Below, one piece after another: positions 54,052 to 63,600 of a DNA stretch of 64,000 nucleotides; the stretch's first letter is position 1, and each line of letters begins with the position of its first letter. The notes beneath the pieces were generated by a model. The model did no database searches and was not told the origin of the DNA. It was given only the letters and a program-made list of their open reading frames with translations. The DNA lies in the NCBI RefSeq assembly GCF_026126425.1, contig NZ_JAFMPW010000002.1, positions 1 to 64,000 of the forward strand, written 5' to 3'. This DNA is from Muriicola sp. Z0-33 (GTDB lineage: Bacteria > Bacteroidota > Bacteroidia > Flavobacteriales > Flavobacteriaceae). The position numbers and the translations under genes are program-made.

Positions 54052-56988
54052 TTATTCCTGCAATTGTTTCAGTAAATATTTCTTTTCATCGTCAGTAAGG
54101 GCCTGAATAGAGGCAATAAGTTCTTCTATCTGGGTTTGATCATTAAAATTTTCCAGATATTCAACTATGCTATCTGTATCTAGTTCAGAGATATGTTCTC
54201 CAACTTCTTCTCTGGCAGACTCTTCAAGAAGTACCACTACCTTGTCCACATCGGCATTACCTTCAACGGTCTTTTCAATCTCACCCAGTTCTACCCGAAA
54301 TCCCCTAATCTTTATCTGTTGGTCGGCCCTTCCTAAAAATTCTATTTGACCATATGTATTATATCTTCCTAAATCTCCAGTTTTATAAAGCTTCTTTGAC
54401 GCATCTTTATCAAATGGGTGATTTATAAACGATTTCGCAGTTCGTTCCGAGTTGTTCAGGTATCCACTAGTTAATAACGCACCTCCTATATAGATTTCTC
54501 CAACAGCTCCTACAGGCACTAATTGAAGTTCCTCATTTAAAATATAGATTTCAGCATGTCCTACAGCTTTGCCTATAGGGATCGGAGTATTTCTGTTCTG
54601 ATCTTCAGTTATCTGATGTGCAATACACCAAACAGTTGCTTCGGTTGGCCCATATTCGTTATATAAAGCAACCCCGGGTAATTTTTTAAAATGAGCAACT
54701 ACTGTAGAAATACCACAGGCCTCTCCGGCAACGGCAACCGTATTTAAAGATCCAAGCTTAGAAATATCGCTGTGGTCCAGAATAGTCTTATAGAGCGAGG
54801 GTAGCATTAATGTATGTGTTACAGAATTCCTGTAAATGACCTCTTCTAATTTTGTTATGTCTTGTTCTAATCTTTTTTCGGCAATGACCAGGTTACCTCC
54901 CGTGCAAAGGCTCCAGAATATTCCTGCTTTGGAACTGTCAAAGGAGATAGAGGAAAGTAATAAAAAAGCCTTGGGATGATTCGGGTAAAAAGTAAGTCTG
55001 CCTTCGGTAGAAAGGATAATATTTTTATGGCTTATCGGCACCCCTTTCGGTTGCCCGCTACTACCAGAGGTGTAGATCACATAAGCAAGATCATCTCCGC
55101 TCGCTACTGGTAAGCTAACAGGGTCATTGACTTCGGAATCTACCTGGCCATCTATTAGATGAACCGCACCTTCATAGGTATTAAATAAAGCAGCTAGTTT
55201 ATCCTGGGTAAATACCAGAGGTACTTTAGAATCTGCCAGCATATAGTTTATTCGTTCCTCAGGGTATTCAGGGTCTATAGGAAGATAAGCACAGCCTGCC
55301 TTTAGAATTGCGAGTATGCCAACAATCATTTCTATGGAACGCTCTGTACATAAGCCTACAATTTCATTTCTTCCTTCTGTTTGAGAAATAATATTCTTCG
55401 CAATAATATCCGATCTCTGCAGCAGTTGTCTATATGAAATACTTTGGTCATTAAAGGTTACAGCGGCATTATCAGGATATTGATTTCCTATTTCTGTAAT
55501 GATTTCATGGATGCCATTATAATTGCTGAAAGGACCCTCATTTACAACTTTTCCCGGCATTAATATGGCTAGCTCCCTTTCATTGAGCATTGAAATGTTG
55601 CAAATTTTCTCATTGGGGTTATCAAGAATATGCTCTAATAATGTTCTGTAATTCTCATGAAACCGCAATATCGTTTCTTCTTCAAATAACTCTTTTGAGT
55701 ATTCAAAAGAGGAAGATAGAAGATCATTTTCATTAGAGATAAACATAGTAAGGTCAAATTTGGATACACCGCTGTTGAGCAATACGTATGTCATCTCTAC
55801 TCCGGGTCCAAAAGAGGGGGTTTCAGGGATGTCATGATACATAAACATACCTCTGAAAAAAGGAGTTTTGCCTGGAATTCTCTCTGGCTTCAATTCTTTT
55901 ACCAGCAAATCAAATGGTACATCCCTGTTTGAAAAAGCTTCCAGGACCGTTTGGTTGACCTTTTTCACCAAATCTAAAAAAGTGTCCTCGTGAGAAAAGA
56001 TGGTTCTCAAAACTATGGTCTCATCGAAAAAGCCAATAAGATTTTCCAGAATCTTTCCTTTCCGCAGCGCAATTGGTGCCCCGAGCAAAATATCTTTTTG
56101 ACCGCTGTACTTGTGCAGCATAAGATGGTAAACAGACATTAAGAGAACGTAAGGAGTTGTTCCCAATTCCTTGGAGAGATTTAATATTCTTTCAGATTGA
56201 GATTTGCTAAAAGGTTGTCTTAGAGGTTCGCCTTTGAAAGCCGTGCTTCCTGTAAAAGCATAGTCGGTTGGCAAATTAAGTGTGGGTAGTTCCCCCGAAA
56301 GTTTTTCCTTCCAGTATTGCAATTGTTCAGGATCTACCTCCTGGCTTTGCTGCCAGTAGGCAAAATCAGAAAATTGTATGGGAGGTGCTTCAACTGCAAG
56401 GGGTACATCAGAGATCAGGTTTTTATAATGCTTGGCCATTTGCTCCCTAAATAAGCCCATAGACCATTTATCCGTGATGATATGATGTATTGTGACCAAC
56501 AAATCCCATTCGGAGGCCGCAACCTTTATTAGTGAGACTCTCATTAAAGGAGCTTTATCCAAATCGAAGCCACTTCCTGCATCTTCTGCCAGAATTTTTT
56601 GCTTTTGTTCATCTCTTTCCGATTCGGTAAGCTGACTAAGATCAAATTCTTTGATCTTAAGACTGCTAACAGGGGAAGTTTTTTGAACAAGCATTCCATT
56701 TTCAAGTACAAAAAAAGCTCTTAAAACTCTATTGTTCGCAAAGATTTTATGCAAGCTCAACTTAAGAATTTCAGGCTGTAGATCACCTTTAAAAGTATAT
56801 AAATCAGAGTAGTTATATACCGGATTCCTGGGATAGAGTTGCTGCAGAAACCAAAGTCGTTGCTGACCATGAGATGCTGGTATAACGGCATCCAAGGGAG
56901 CACTTGGGATGCTAGAGGTCAACGACTTCTTCTTATCGCTTTCTTTCCATTTGCTTAGAAGAGATTTCTTTTGACTACTGTCTTTCAT
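54052..56988 (-). CDS. NRPS protein: C domain and A-domain N-terminal part
   Basis: A 978-residue protein. The condensation domain (about 33-460) has HHIITDKW with His168, His169 and Asp173; Lys replaces the usual Gly. The adenylation domain runs from about 490, with A3 YTSGSSGQPKGVPISH (near 641), A4 SFDSSKAGIF, A5 YNEYGPTEATVW, A7 YKTGDLGRY and A8 GRADQQIKIRGFRVELGEIE. It then stops: A9 and A10 are in the next gene. The C-terminal 50 residues are acidic and end in an amphipathic TDDEKKYLLKQLQE. Pocket residues by eye are D-S-A-M-A-A-E-V-W; I do not recognise the substrate. Confidence 0.9.
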   Translation of the reverse strand: MKDSSQKKSLLSKWKESDKKKSLTSSIPSAPLDAVIPASHGQQRLWFLQQLYPRNPVYNYSDLYTFKGDLQPEILKLSLHKIFANNRVLRAFFVLENGMLVQKTSPVSSLKIKEFDLSQLTESERDEQKQKILAEDAGSGFDLDKAPLMRVSLIKVAASEWDLLVTIHHIITDKWSMGLFREQMAKHYKNLISDVPLAVEAPPIQFSDFAYWQQSQEVDPEQLQYWKEKLSGELPTLNLPTDYAFTGSTAFKGEPLRQPFSKSQSERILNLSKELGTTPYVLLMSVYHLMLHKYSGQKDILLGAPIALRKGKILENLIGFFDETIVLRTIFSHEDTFLDLVKKVNQTVLEAFSNRDVPFDLLVKELKPERIPGKTPFFRGMFMYHDIPETPSFGPGVEMTYVLLNSGVSKFDLTMFISNENDLLSSSFEYSKELFEEETILRFHENYRTLLEHILDNPNEKICNISMLNERELAILMPGKVVNEGPFSNYNGIHEIITEIGNQYPDNAAVTFNDQSISYRQLLQRSDIIAKNIISQTEGRNEIVGLCTERSIEMIVGILAILKAGCAYLPIDPEYPEERINYMLADSKVPLVFTQDKLAALFNTYEGAVHLIDGQVDSEVNDPVSLPVASGDDLAYVIYTSGSSGQPKGVPISHKNIILSTEGRLTFYPNHPKAFLLLSSISFDSSKAGIFWSLCTGGNLVIAEKRLEQDITKLEEVIYRNSVTHTLMLPSLYKTILDHSDISKLGSLNTVAVAGEACGISTVVAHFKKLPGVALYNEYGPTEATVWCIAHQITEDQNRNTPIPIGKAVGHAEIYILNEELQLVPVGAVGEIYIGGALLTSGYLNNSERTAKSFINHPFDKDASKKLYKTGDLGRYNTYGQIEFLGRADQQIKIRGFRVELGEIEKTVEGNADVDKVVVLLEESAREEVGEHISELDTDSIVEYLENFNDQTQIEELIASIQALTDDEKKYLLKQLQE

Positions 56989-57011
56989 TGGTAGAATATT
57001 TCTAAAAAGAT

Positions 57012-58271
57012 TTACCTAAGTCCAAGTAAGACTGCTAATTTGAAAGCTTCCTTTCTTAAATAATTGTCGAATAAGAGATCAATCTCAAGGGAGCGTTCAA
57101 TAAACCAATAAAGTGATATAAAAATAAGAAGAACAGATAAAACTGTCAGAAAAATAGGATACAACTTTAAATTTCGTATAAAATATAGCATTGGAAAAAT
57201 AAGTGCTATAATAGCTACTTGTCCAATTTCAACACCAATATTAAAACCAAGTAAAGAAAGAGTCAAAAATTCCCCATTGAAACCTAATTCTGACAATACG
57301 GTAGCAAATCCAAATCCGTGAAATAATCCGAAAACAAATGCGATTACCCAATCTCTGCCCCTAAATATTGGTCGTATGTTATGATAGGCGGCTAATCCGA
57401 TAGATAAGGCAATTACGGACTCTACTATTCTGGAAGGTAGACTTATCAAATTTAAGGAGGCCAGACTCAGGGTGATTGTATGGGCAATAGTAAAAAATGT
57501 AATCACTTTTAGTATATACCAAAATGCCGGCCTGAATTTCTTTACAGGCTCCCAACTTGACAACATGAAAAAAGCTGCTATCTTATTACCTTTTCCAGGC
57601 CCATGGGGATCTTTTCTTCTCCTTACAACAGAAGGAAGAATAAGTGCCAGTATAAACAAGATATGATCCAGACCTATCCAAATGTGCCATATACCCTGTC
57701 TTATCATTTCTACAAAACCCTTCCATAGCGAAGTATCTGTTAAAGAAAGTGTTTTGGTTTTGTAGCTCTGGGTAAATTCCAGTGCTATAATTTTTTCGTT
57801 GTTTATTAGTCCCGCTTTCCAGTTATATTCCATCCCAAGTCCATTACTATGGGCAGGGTTTTCATCCAAAAAGACAGAAAATGTTACCTCTAAATCATCT
57901 GGGGGTGGATTGGTATTGTCGAGTTCAAAATGAAATGCGACAAATGTTCCTATATTAATTTTCAGCAAACTTATTTCTCCAGTGAAAATTATTTTGTGAT
58001 CTCCGTTTATTGAAGAAAAAGCCGCATTCTTTAGAATATATGCCTGCAGTTGATCTTCATACTCTTTTACTTCCTCAACGGTAGGGTGTTTAGGAAGGTC
58101 TATACCCAAATAGGTGCTAATATCCACAGCATTCATCTCAAAACGCCCTTCAATAGTAGCAGATTCGTAGACTCTTAAATATATAAGACTCCTGTCTGGC
58201 CTATGGGCAAAAATACTTATGGGAATCAAAAGGAAGATAATGAAAACGAGTTGAACCAGTGTTCTTTTCAT
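57012..58271 (-). CDS. HupE/UreJ-like membrane protein
   Basis: A 419-residue protein with a signal peptide (cut near ISIFAHRP), an extracytoplasmic domain of about 170 residues, then about seven helices. The core WHIWIGLDHILFILALILPS and FGLFHGFGFATVLSELGF are the HupE/UreJ_2 signature. Related HupE/UreJ proteins are nickel or cobalt permeases; the longer type has no proven function. It is the first gene of the minus NRPS arm, 23 bases before the first NRPS gene, so it probably serves the product, for instance in transport, or metal handling. Confidence 0.83.
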   Translation of the reverse strand: MKRTLVQLVFIIFLLIPISIFAHRPDRSLIYLRVYESATIEGRFEMNAVDISTYLGIDLPKHPTVEEVKEYEDQLQAYILKNAAFSSINGDHKIIFTGEISLLKINIGTFVAFHFELDNTNPPPDDLEVTFSVFLDENPAHSNGLGMEYNWKAGLINNEKIIALEFTQSYKTKTLSLTDTSLWKGFVEMIRQGIWHIWIGLDHILFILALILPSVVRRRKDPHGPGKGNKIAAFFMLSSWEPVKKFRPAFWYILKVITFFTIAHTITLSLASLNLISLPSRIVESVIALSIGLAAYHNIRPIFRGRDWVIAFVFGLFHGFGFATVLSELGFNGEFLTLSLLGFNIGVEIGQVAIIALIFPMLYFIRNLKLYPIFLTVLSVLLIFISLYWFIERSLEIDLLFDNYLRKEAFKLAVLLGLR

Positions 58272-58645
58272 AGAGGTTAGGTTTTACTTATTTTATATTG
58301 ATTAATAGCGAATTTTCAAAAACAATTTTGTTTAATCATTTTCCCCTTTGACAAAAATCGGAATATCTCTGAAGTCCCTAAATATAAAGGGATGTAGCTA
58401 ATTATCAGTGTTTTAAGCTGATTAAACAAACTCTTTTTTTGTTATAAATATGACATATTTTTTCAAATCTTATCAAGATAGTACTGTTTTTTCGATGATC
58501 TTGATTTAATCTTAGTTCAGCGGTAAGTTATTAGTTTGAATAGCTGAATATCTTGATATACCTTTATATTTCAGAAAATTAAGCATTTTTTGACTGAAAA
58601 AACCAATATAAAAAGGGCAATTTTTTACGCCTTTCCCTAAGTAAA
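58272..58645. promoter_or_regulatory. Divergent NRPS control region with repeated operator-like sites
   Basis: This 374-bp AT-rich gap carries no gene and must hold the promoters of both NRPS arms. An eight-base word occurs three times: ATCAAGAT at 58472-58479, and its complement ATCTTGAT at 58498-58505 and 58550-58557. The first and third are exact complements over ten bases (TATCAAGATA and TATCTTGATA). This is the sort of pattern expected for a shared regulator site. No clean TTTG/TAnnTTTG promoter is seen. Confidence 0.5.
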
Positions 58646-60217
58646 ATGATCTATAATCTAGCACAATTAGTAGCAAAATCTGCTTCACTTTTCCCCGAAA
58701 AGGATGCCTTTAGATGCCTGGATGACTCCATTACTTATAAGGAGTTAGACACCAGGACCAACCAGTTGGCTGCTTATCTTATTGGTGCCGGATTACAAAA
58801 AGGAGACCGGGTTGCTATATATATGAACAGATGTTTGGAAACATGTATTGCGGTACATGGAATTCTTAAAGCCGGAGGGGCCTTTGTGGCCATCAACCCT
58901 TTTTCTCCGCTCGAAAGAACAATGACTATTATGAAGGATTGCGATATAGCTTTCCTATTGAGTACTCCTTCACAAATGCGCAAGATTAAAGCGATAGCCA
59001 AAGCCGCTAATTTTTTGAATACGATAATTGGGGTTTCGGAAATAGAAGGTACTAACACCATTACATGGGAAGATATTTCGTCACTACCTCTGGATGATTA
59101 TAATCCACCGGAAATTTTAGGAAAAGATCTATCTTCCATATTGTATACTTCTGGGTCAACTGGGATTCCTAAGGGAATAATGCACACCCATTACAGTAGT
59201 TTAAGTCTGGCCAAACTGGAGGTAAAGCTTCATGATTCGACGCATGAAGATCGCATTGGAAATTTTGCCCCCTTACACTTCGACCAGTCTTTGTTCGGTT
59301 ATTTTTCAGGACCCCTGGTAGGAGCAACTACGGTGATTTTTCCCGATGCATATGTAAGACTGCCTAAAAGTTTATCTGCTTTGGTAGCAAAAGAGCAAAT
59401 TACACTTTGGTTTTCCGTACCGCTTATATTGACACAGGTTCTGCTTAACGGAGATATAGACGATCATGATTTCAGTTCTTTAAGATGGGTACGTTTTGGG
59501 GGAGAAGTCTTCCCGGTAAAACAACTAAGAGAGTTGATGCAAAAGTGGCCTCATGCCAAGTTCATTAATTCCTATGGCCCTTCAGAGTTATTCAGATGCA
59601 CTTATTATATACTGGAGGAGCCTCCAGAAACAGATGACCCTATCCCTTTGGGTACCGTATGGGGTAATACAGAATATAAGATACTAGATGAGAATGACCG
59701 GGAAGTTACCAAGGGAATACCCGGAGAGTTGGTGGTACGAACAGATACTTTAATGATTGGATATTGGAACAATCAACAGCTTACAGAGCAATCTTTCTAC
59801 AAAGAGCATGTGGCCTCTGGCTATGATTATGTTTTTTATCGCACCGGAGACCTGGTTGTGGAGAACGAGAATAATGAAATTATGTTTCTGGGGAGAATTG
59901 ACAGACAGATTAAATTACGGGGATACAGAGTAGAACTTGACGAGATAGAAGCCACCTTGTTGAAGCATGAAGGTATTGAGGAAGCTGCAGTAATTGTAGT
60001 TGAGAAAGCAGATGAAAACAAAGAACTGGAAGCTGTAGTGCGTTTGTCCAAAGGAGCAGAGGTAAGTACCAGGGATCTGATGCTCTTTTGCAAAAAAATA
60101 ATTCCGTCCTATGCTGTTCCTGAACATATGACCATAATAGAAGATTTTCCAAGGACGGGAACAGGAAAAATAGACAGGAACGAGATATTAAAATTATTGG
60201 AGACCAAAGTAGTATGA
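58646..60217 (+). CDS. Stand-alone NRPS adenylation enzyme
   Basis: A 523-residue complete adenylation domain without fused carrier: A3 ILYTSGSTGIPKGIMH (near 167), A4 APLHFDQSLFGYF, A5 NSYGPSELFRC, A7 YRTGDLVV, A8 GRIDRQIKLRGYRVELDEIE, A9 IPSYAVPEHM and A10 GTGKIDRNE. The conserved Asp in HFDQS favours an alpha-amino acid; pocket residues read by eye are D-Q-F-F-V-F-S-R-C, which I cannot match. A stand-alone carrier overlaps it by four bases and is its likely target. It could also charge the carrier of the A-less C-PCP-TE protein. Confidence 0.9.
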   Translation: MIYNLAQLVAKSASLFPEKDAFRCLDDSITYKELDTRTNQLAAYLIGAGLQKGDRVAIYMNRCLETCIAVHGILKAGGAFVAINPFSPLERTMTIMKDCDIAFLLSTPSQMRKIKAIAKAANFLNTIIGVSEIEGTNTITWEDISSLPLDDYNPPEILGKDLSSILYTSGSTGIPKGIMHTHYSSLSLAKLEVKLHDSTHEDRIGNFAPLHFDQSLFGYFSGPLVGATTVIFPDAYVRLPKSLSALVAKEQITLWFSVPLILTQVLLNGDIDDHDFSSLRWVRFGGEVFPVKQLRELMQKWPHAKFINSYGPSELFRCTYYILEEPPETDDPIPLGTVWGNTEYKILDENDREVTKGIPGELVVRTDTLMIGYWNNQQLTEQSFYKEHVASGYDYVFYRTGDLVVENENNEIMFLGRIDRQIKLRGYRVELDEIEATLLKHEGIEEAAVIVVEKADENKELEAVVRLSKGAEVSTRDLMLFCKKIIPSYAVPEHMTIIEDFPRTGTGKIDRNEILKLLETKVV

Positions 60218-60441
60218 AAGAGAAAATTATTGCATACCTCAAAGAGGAAATTTCCAGTGAACCTTTAGATGATATCGATATAAACGAAGATCTTCTTGGA
60301 AGTGGCATTGTAGATTCTCTTGGAATGATGCGTCTTGTAGTATTTCTTGAAAAGGAATTTCAAAAAAAGATCGGGCCGGAGGATATGACGGTAGAAAACT
60401 TTAAAACAGTTCAAAGTATTTCTGATTATCTCACTCAATAG
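60214..60441 (+). CDS. Stand-alone peptidyl/acyl carrier protein
   Basis: A 75-residue carrier protein with the phosphopantetheine serine Ser35 in GSGIVDSLGMMRLV. The four-helix bundle pattern and length are normal. It overlaps the adenylation gene by four bases, a tight pairing typical of a loading A/PCP couple in which an amino acid is tethered and often modified before entering the assembly line. The NRPS gene follows 43 bases on. Confidence 0.93.
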   Translation: MKEKIIAYLKEEISSEPLDDIDINEDLLGSGIVDSLGMMRLVVFLEKEFQKKIGPEDMTVENFKTVQSISDYLTQ

Positions 60442-60484
60442 TTTGATATATAACAGATAGTGTAGGCCATTAATAGGAGAATAC

Positions 60485-63400
60485 ATGAAGTTTAAACTTA
60501 CAGCTAGTCAAATGTCGTTATGGGTGGGGCAAAAGTTGCATCCTGATGTTCCGCTATACAATACAGCGGCCTCTTATGATATTTCGGGCTCGGTTGATGT
60601 AGTAGTATTCCAAAAAGCCTTTCAAAAACTAATAGATACCACAGATGCCCTGAGAATGCAATTCACTGAAGAAAGTGGTATTCCATTTCAAAGTGTAAGA
60701 GCACCATTTCAATATAAGCTGGAAGTTATAGATTTTACTGAAGCTATATCTGAGAAGCAGGTTACGGATTGGCTTTCTACTCGCACAAAACGCATGTTAG
60801 ACCTTTCTGATCAGGTTTTTGACACCGCACTACTTAAAGTTGAAGAAGACAGGTATATCTGGTTTCTTAATCTTCACCATCTGGTTACCGATGGTTCTTC
60901 GAGAAAGATAATTTTCTCCAGAATGGCCCAGCTTTATTCTGATCTGACCAATGGTCAGGGGCAACAAGAGGAAGTCTGCATACCTTCATATCTGGAATAT
61001 GTTAAAAGCGAATTAGAAGGTGCTAATAAGCATGCTTTCGAAGAAAATTATTGGTCTGGAAAAATTAAAGAAATAGAAAATTTACCTGCATTTTATGGTC
61101 AAAGGGCGAAAGATACAACAACGGCTTCTACCCGGATATCAATTCAACTTGGAAAACAAAGAAGTGAGCAACTAAAAGCTATTGCTCAATACAGCGAAGA
61201 GAGAAGTTTTAGTTTGCAATTAACGCTTTTCAATATATTTTCAGCTATACTGCTGGCTTATCTTCATAAAGTCAGTGGTCAGAACAACCTGTCAATAGGT
61301 ACAACAAACCACGGTAGAAGCAGCAGAAAATTTAAACAGACTGTTGGCCATTTTGTCAAAGTGTTTCCCTTGGTAAGCGAAGTTTTGGAGCAAGATACAT
61401 TTGCAGCGCTTCTCAGGCGGGTTACCTATGGAAATAACGAGAATCTAAAACAGGGTTTATCGGCCTTGGTAAGTCCGGAAATTAACCGCAGTTACAATGT
61501 GATTTTTAATTACATCACTTCTGTTTTCACGGATTTTGCCGGGTTCCCGACTACTACTGCATGGCTTCATAATGGCCATATGGACACCGCTCATTATTTT
61601 CAATGCCATATTACCGACTTTAATGATAGCGGTAATTTTAATTTGCATATCGACTTAAATAATGAAGTGTTTACCGAGGATAACAGAAAGTATATTCCTG
61701 AACATTTTATAAAAGTAGTGGATGCTTTTATTGCTGATCAAAACACCAGACTTGGTGAAGTAAGTATTATTACAAAGGACGAAATAGCAAAAATTGAAAC
61801 CTGGAACGATACCTCAGCAGTATTTAATCAAAACGAAACACTTCTTTCTAAATTTGAAGCTCAGGTAGAAAAATCACCAGATGCTACAGCACTGGTCTTT
61901 GGAACAGATACCTATACCTACAGTGAGTTTAATGTAAGAGCCAATCAGCTGGCGCAATTTCTGATTGAAAACGGAACCAGGACTAACGATATCGTTGCTG
62001 TTAGTCTGGAAAGGTCATTAGACATGATGGTCAGTATCTACGGTATTCTTAAGGCAGGGGCAGCCTATTTACCATTAGATACAGCCACACCAATAGAACG
62101 GTTGCGTTTCATTGCTGAAGATGCTGCATTTAAAACAATACTGTTTAATCATGATGAAATAGACCCGGCGCAAATACCACACATCAACTGTTATCATGTT
62201 AAACAGATAGAAGATCAGGTCTTTTCACAAGATAATTCCCAACCAAATGTAATAACACATCCCAATGACCTGGCGTATGTCATATATACCTCGGGTAGTA
62301 CCGGAGAGCCCAAGGGTGTTAAATGCCATCATAAAGGAATAACCAATCGTTTAAATTGGATGAATCGTGATTATCCGATCACGGCAAAAGACACCCTGAT
62401 ACAAAAAACGCCCATCACTTTTGATGTATCACTCTGGGAATTGTTTTGGCCTTTACAGCAAGGAGCTAAGTTAATTATCGAAATTCCTGAAGGCCATAAA
62501 GATCCTGACCAGCTCATAACAACCATAGTAAGAAATAATGTTTCAGTTATTCACTTTGTGCCTTCAATGCTTAGTGTTTTTATTGCCAACACCAGGGCCG
62601 CATCTTGCTCTGGCTTAAATCGTATTTTTTGCAGTGGTGAAGCCCTGCCATTAAATACCGTAAAACAGGCATATGAGAAATTAGATCAGACAGAGATTTA
62701 TAATTTATATGGCCCTACGGAAGCCTCAGTTGACGTTAGCAGTTGGCATTGTGCAAGAAATGATTTGGATAATGGTATCCCTATAGGGTTTCCGGTGGCA
62801 AATACACAACTCTACATTTTAGATGAGCAACTTAAACAGGTGCCCATTGGAATGAAAGGGGAGCTTTTTATTGGAGGAGTTCAGTTGGCTTCAGGATATT
62901 TAAATAGAGAAAATCTAACCAACGAGAGATTTGTCAAGGATCCTTTTTCTGATACCCCTTCGGCAAAAATTTACAAGACAGGTGATGTTGCAAGGTATCG
63001 TAATGATGGAGCAATTGAGTATTTAGGCAGGACGGATAGTCAGATAAAAATAAGAGGTATTCGTGTAGAACTTGGCGAAATTGAAAATGCAATTGAGCAA
63101 CATTGCAAGGTATCGCAGGTTGCAGTAATTGTTGATAAAAACGAAGTACTTATTGCCTATTACACAACGGAATTCAATAACGACATTAGATTTAAGAGCA
63201 TACTTCTCGAGTGGCTGCCAGAATACATGATACCCACTCATTTCATAATGCTTGAAGAATTACCCTTATCAAAAAATGGAAAAGTAGATAAGAAAGCATT
63301 ACAAGCATTAGATACCTCTCACATACATGAAGTGGATTCCTATGTAGCTCCTGACGGGGAAATTGAAGAACTATTGGCCGGTATTTGGAAAGAGGTTCTT

Positions 63401-63592
63401 GGATTAGAAAAAGTAGGGGTACACGATAATTTTATAAGCCTGGGAGGGCATTCTTTGGCCGCTATCCGCGTCACGACAAGAATTAACGAGGAAATTGAAA
63501 TCAACTTTAGATTGAATAAAATATTTGAGCATCCTACAATTGCCGAATATGCTGACTATATAGAAGAAACCCTAACAGAACTTTTGAGTTAA
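60485..63592 (+). CDS. NRPS module C-A-PCP with a serine-type pocket
   Basis: A 1035-residue single module. The condensation domain has HHLVTDG (His131, His132, Asp136). The adenylation domain has YTSGSTGEPKGVKCHH, TFDVSLWELF, YNLYGPTEASVD, YKTGDVARY and GRTDSQIKIRGIRVELGEIE, then A9 LPEYMIPTHF and A10 NGKVDKK. Specificity residues read by alignment are D-V-W-H-F-S-L-V-D-K, a known serine code. The carrier has SLGGHSLAA with Ser990. No thioesterase is fused, so the chain passes to another protein, probably the minus arm. The next gene starts eight bases after the stop. Confidence 0.92.
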   Translation: MKFKLTASQMSLWVGQKLHPDVPLYNTAASYDISGSVDVVVFQKAFQKLIDTTDALRMQFTEESGIPFQSVRAPFQYKLEVIDFTEAISEKQVTDWLSTRTKRMLDLSDQVFDTALLKVEEDRYIWFLNLHHLVTDGSSRKIIFSRMAQLYSDLTNGQGQQEEVCIPSYLEYVKSELEGANKHAFEENYWSGKIKEIENLPAFYGQRAKDTTTASTRISIQLGKQRSEQLKAIAQYSEERSFSLQLTLFNIFSAILLAYLHKVSGQNNLSIGTTNHGRSSRKFKQTVGHFVKVFPLVSEVLEQDTFAALLRRVTYGNNENLKQGLSALVSPEINRSYNVIFNYITSVFTDFAGFPTTTAWLHNGHMDTAHYFQCHITDFNDSGNFNLHIDLNNEVFTEDNRKYIPEHFIKVVDAFIADQNTRLGEVSIITKDEIAKIETWNDTSAVFNQNETLLSKFEAQVEKSPDATALVFGTDTYTYSEFNVRANQLAQFLIENGTRTNDIVAVSLERSLDMMVSIYGILKAGAAYLPLDTATPIERLRFIAEDAAFKTILFNHDEIDPAQIPHINCYHVKQIEDQVFSQDNSQPNVITHPNDLAYVIYTSGSTGEPKGVKCHHKGITNRLNWMNRDYPITAKDTLIQKTPITFDVSLWELFWPLQQGAKLIIEIPEGHKDPDQLITTIVRNNVSVIHFVPSMLSVFIANTRAASCSGLNRIFCSGEALPLNTVKQAYEKLDQTEIYNLYGPTEASVDVSSWHCARNDLDNGIPIGFPVANTQLYILDEQLKQVPIGMKGELFIGGVQLASGYLNRENLTNERFVKDPFSDTPSAKIYKTGDVARYRNDGAIEYLGRTDSQIKIRGIRVELGEIENAIEQHCKVSQVAVIVDKNEVLIAYYTTEFNNDIRFKSILLEWLPEYMIPTHFIMLEELPLSKNGKVDKKALQALDTSHIHEVDSYVAPDGEIEELLAGIWKEVLGLEKVGVHDNFISLGGHSLAAIRVTTRINEEIEINFRLNKIFEHPTIAEYADYIEETLTELLS

Positions 63593-63600
63593 TACAAACA

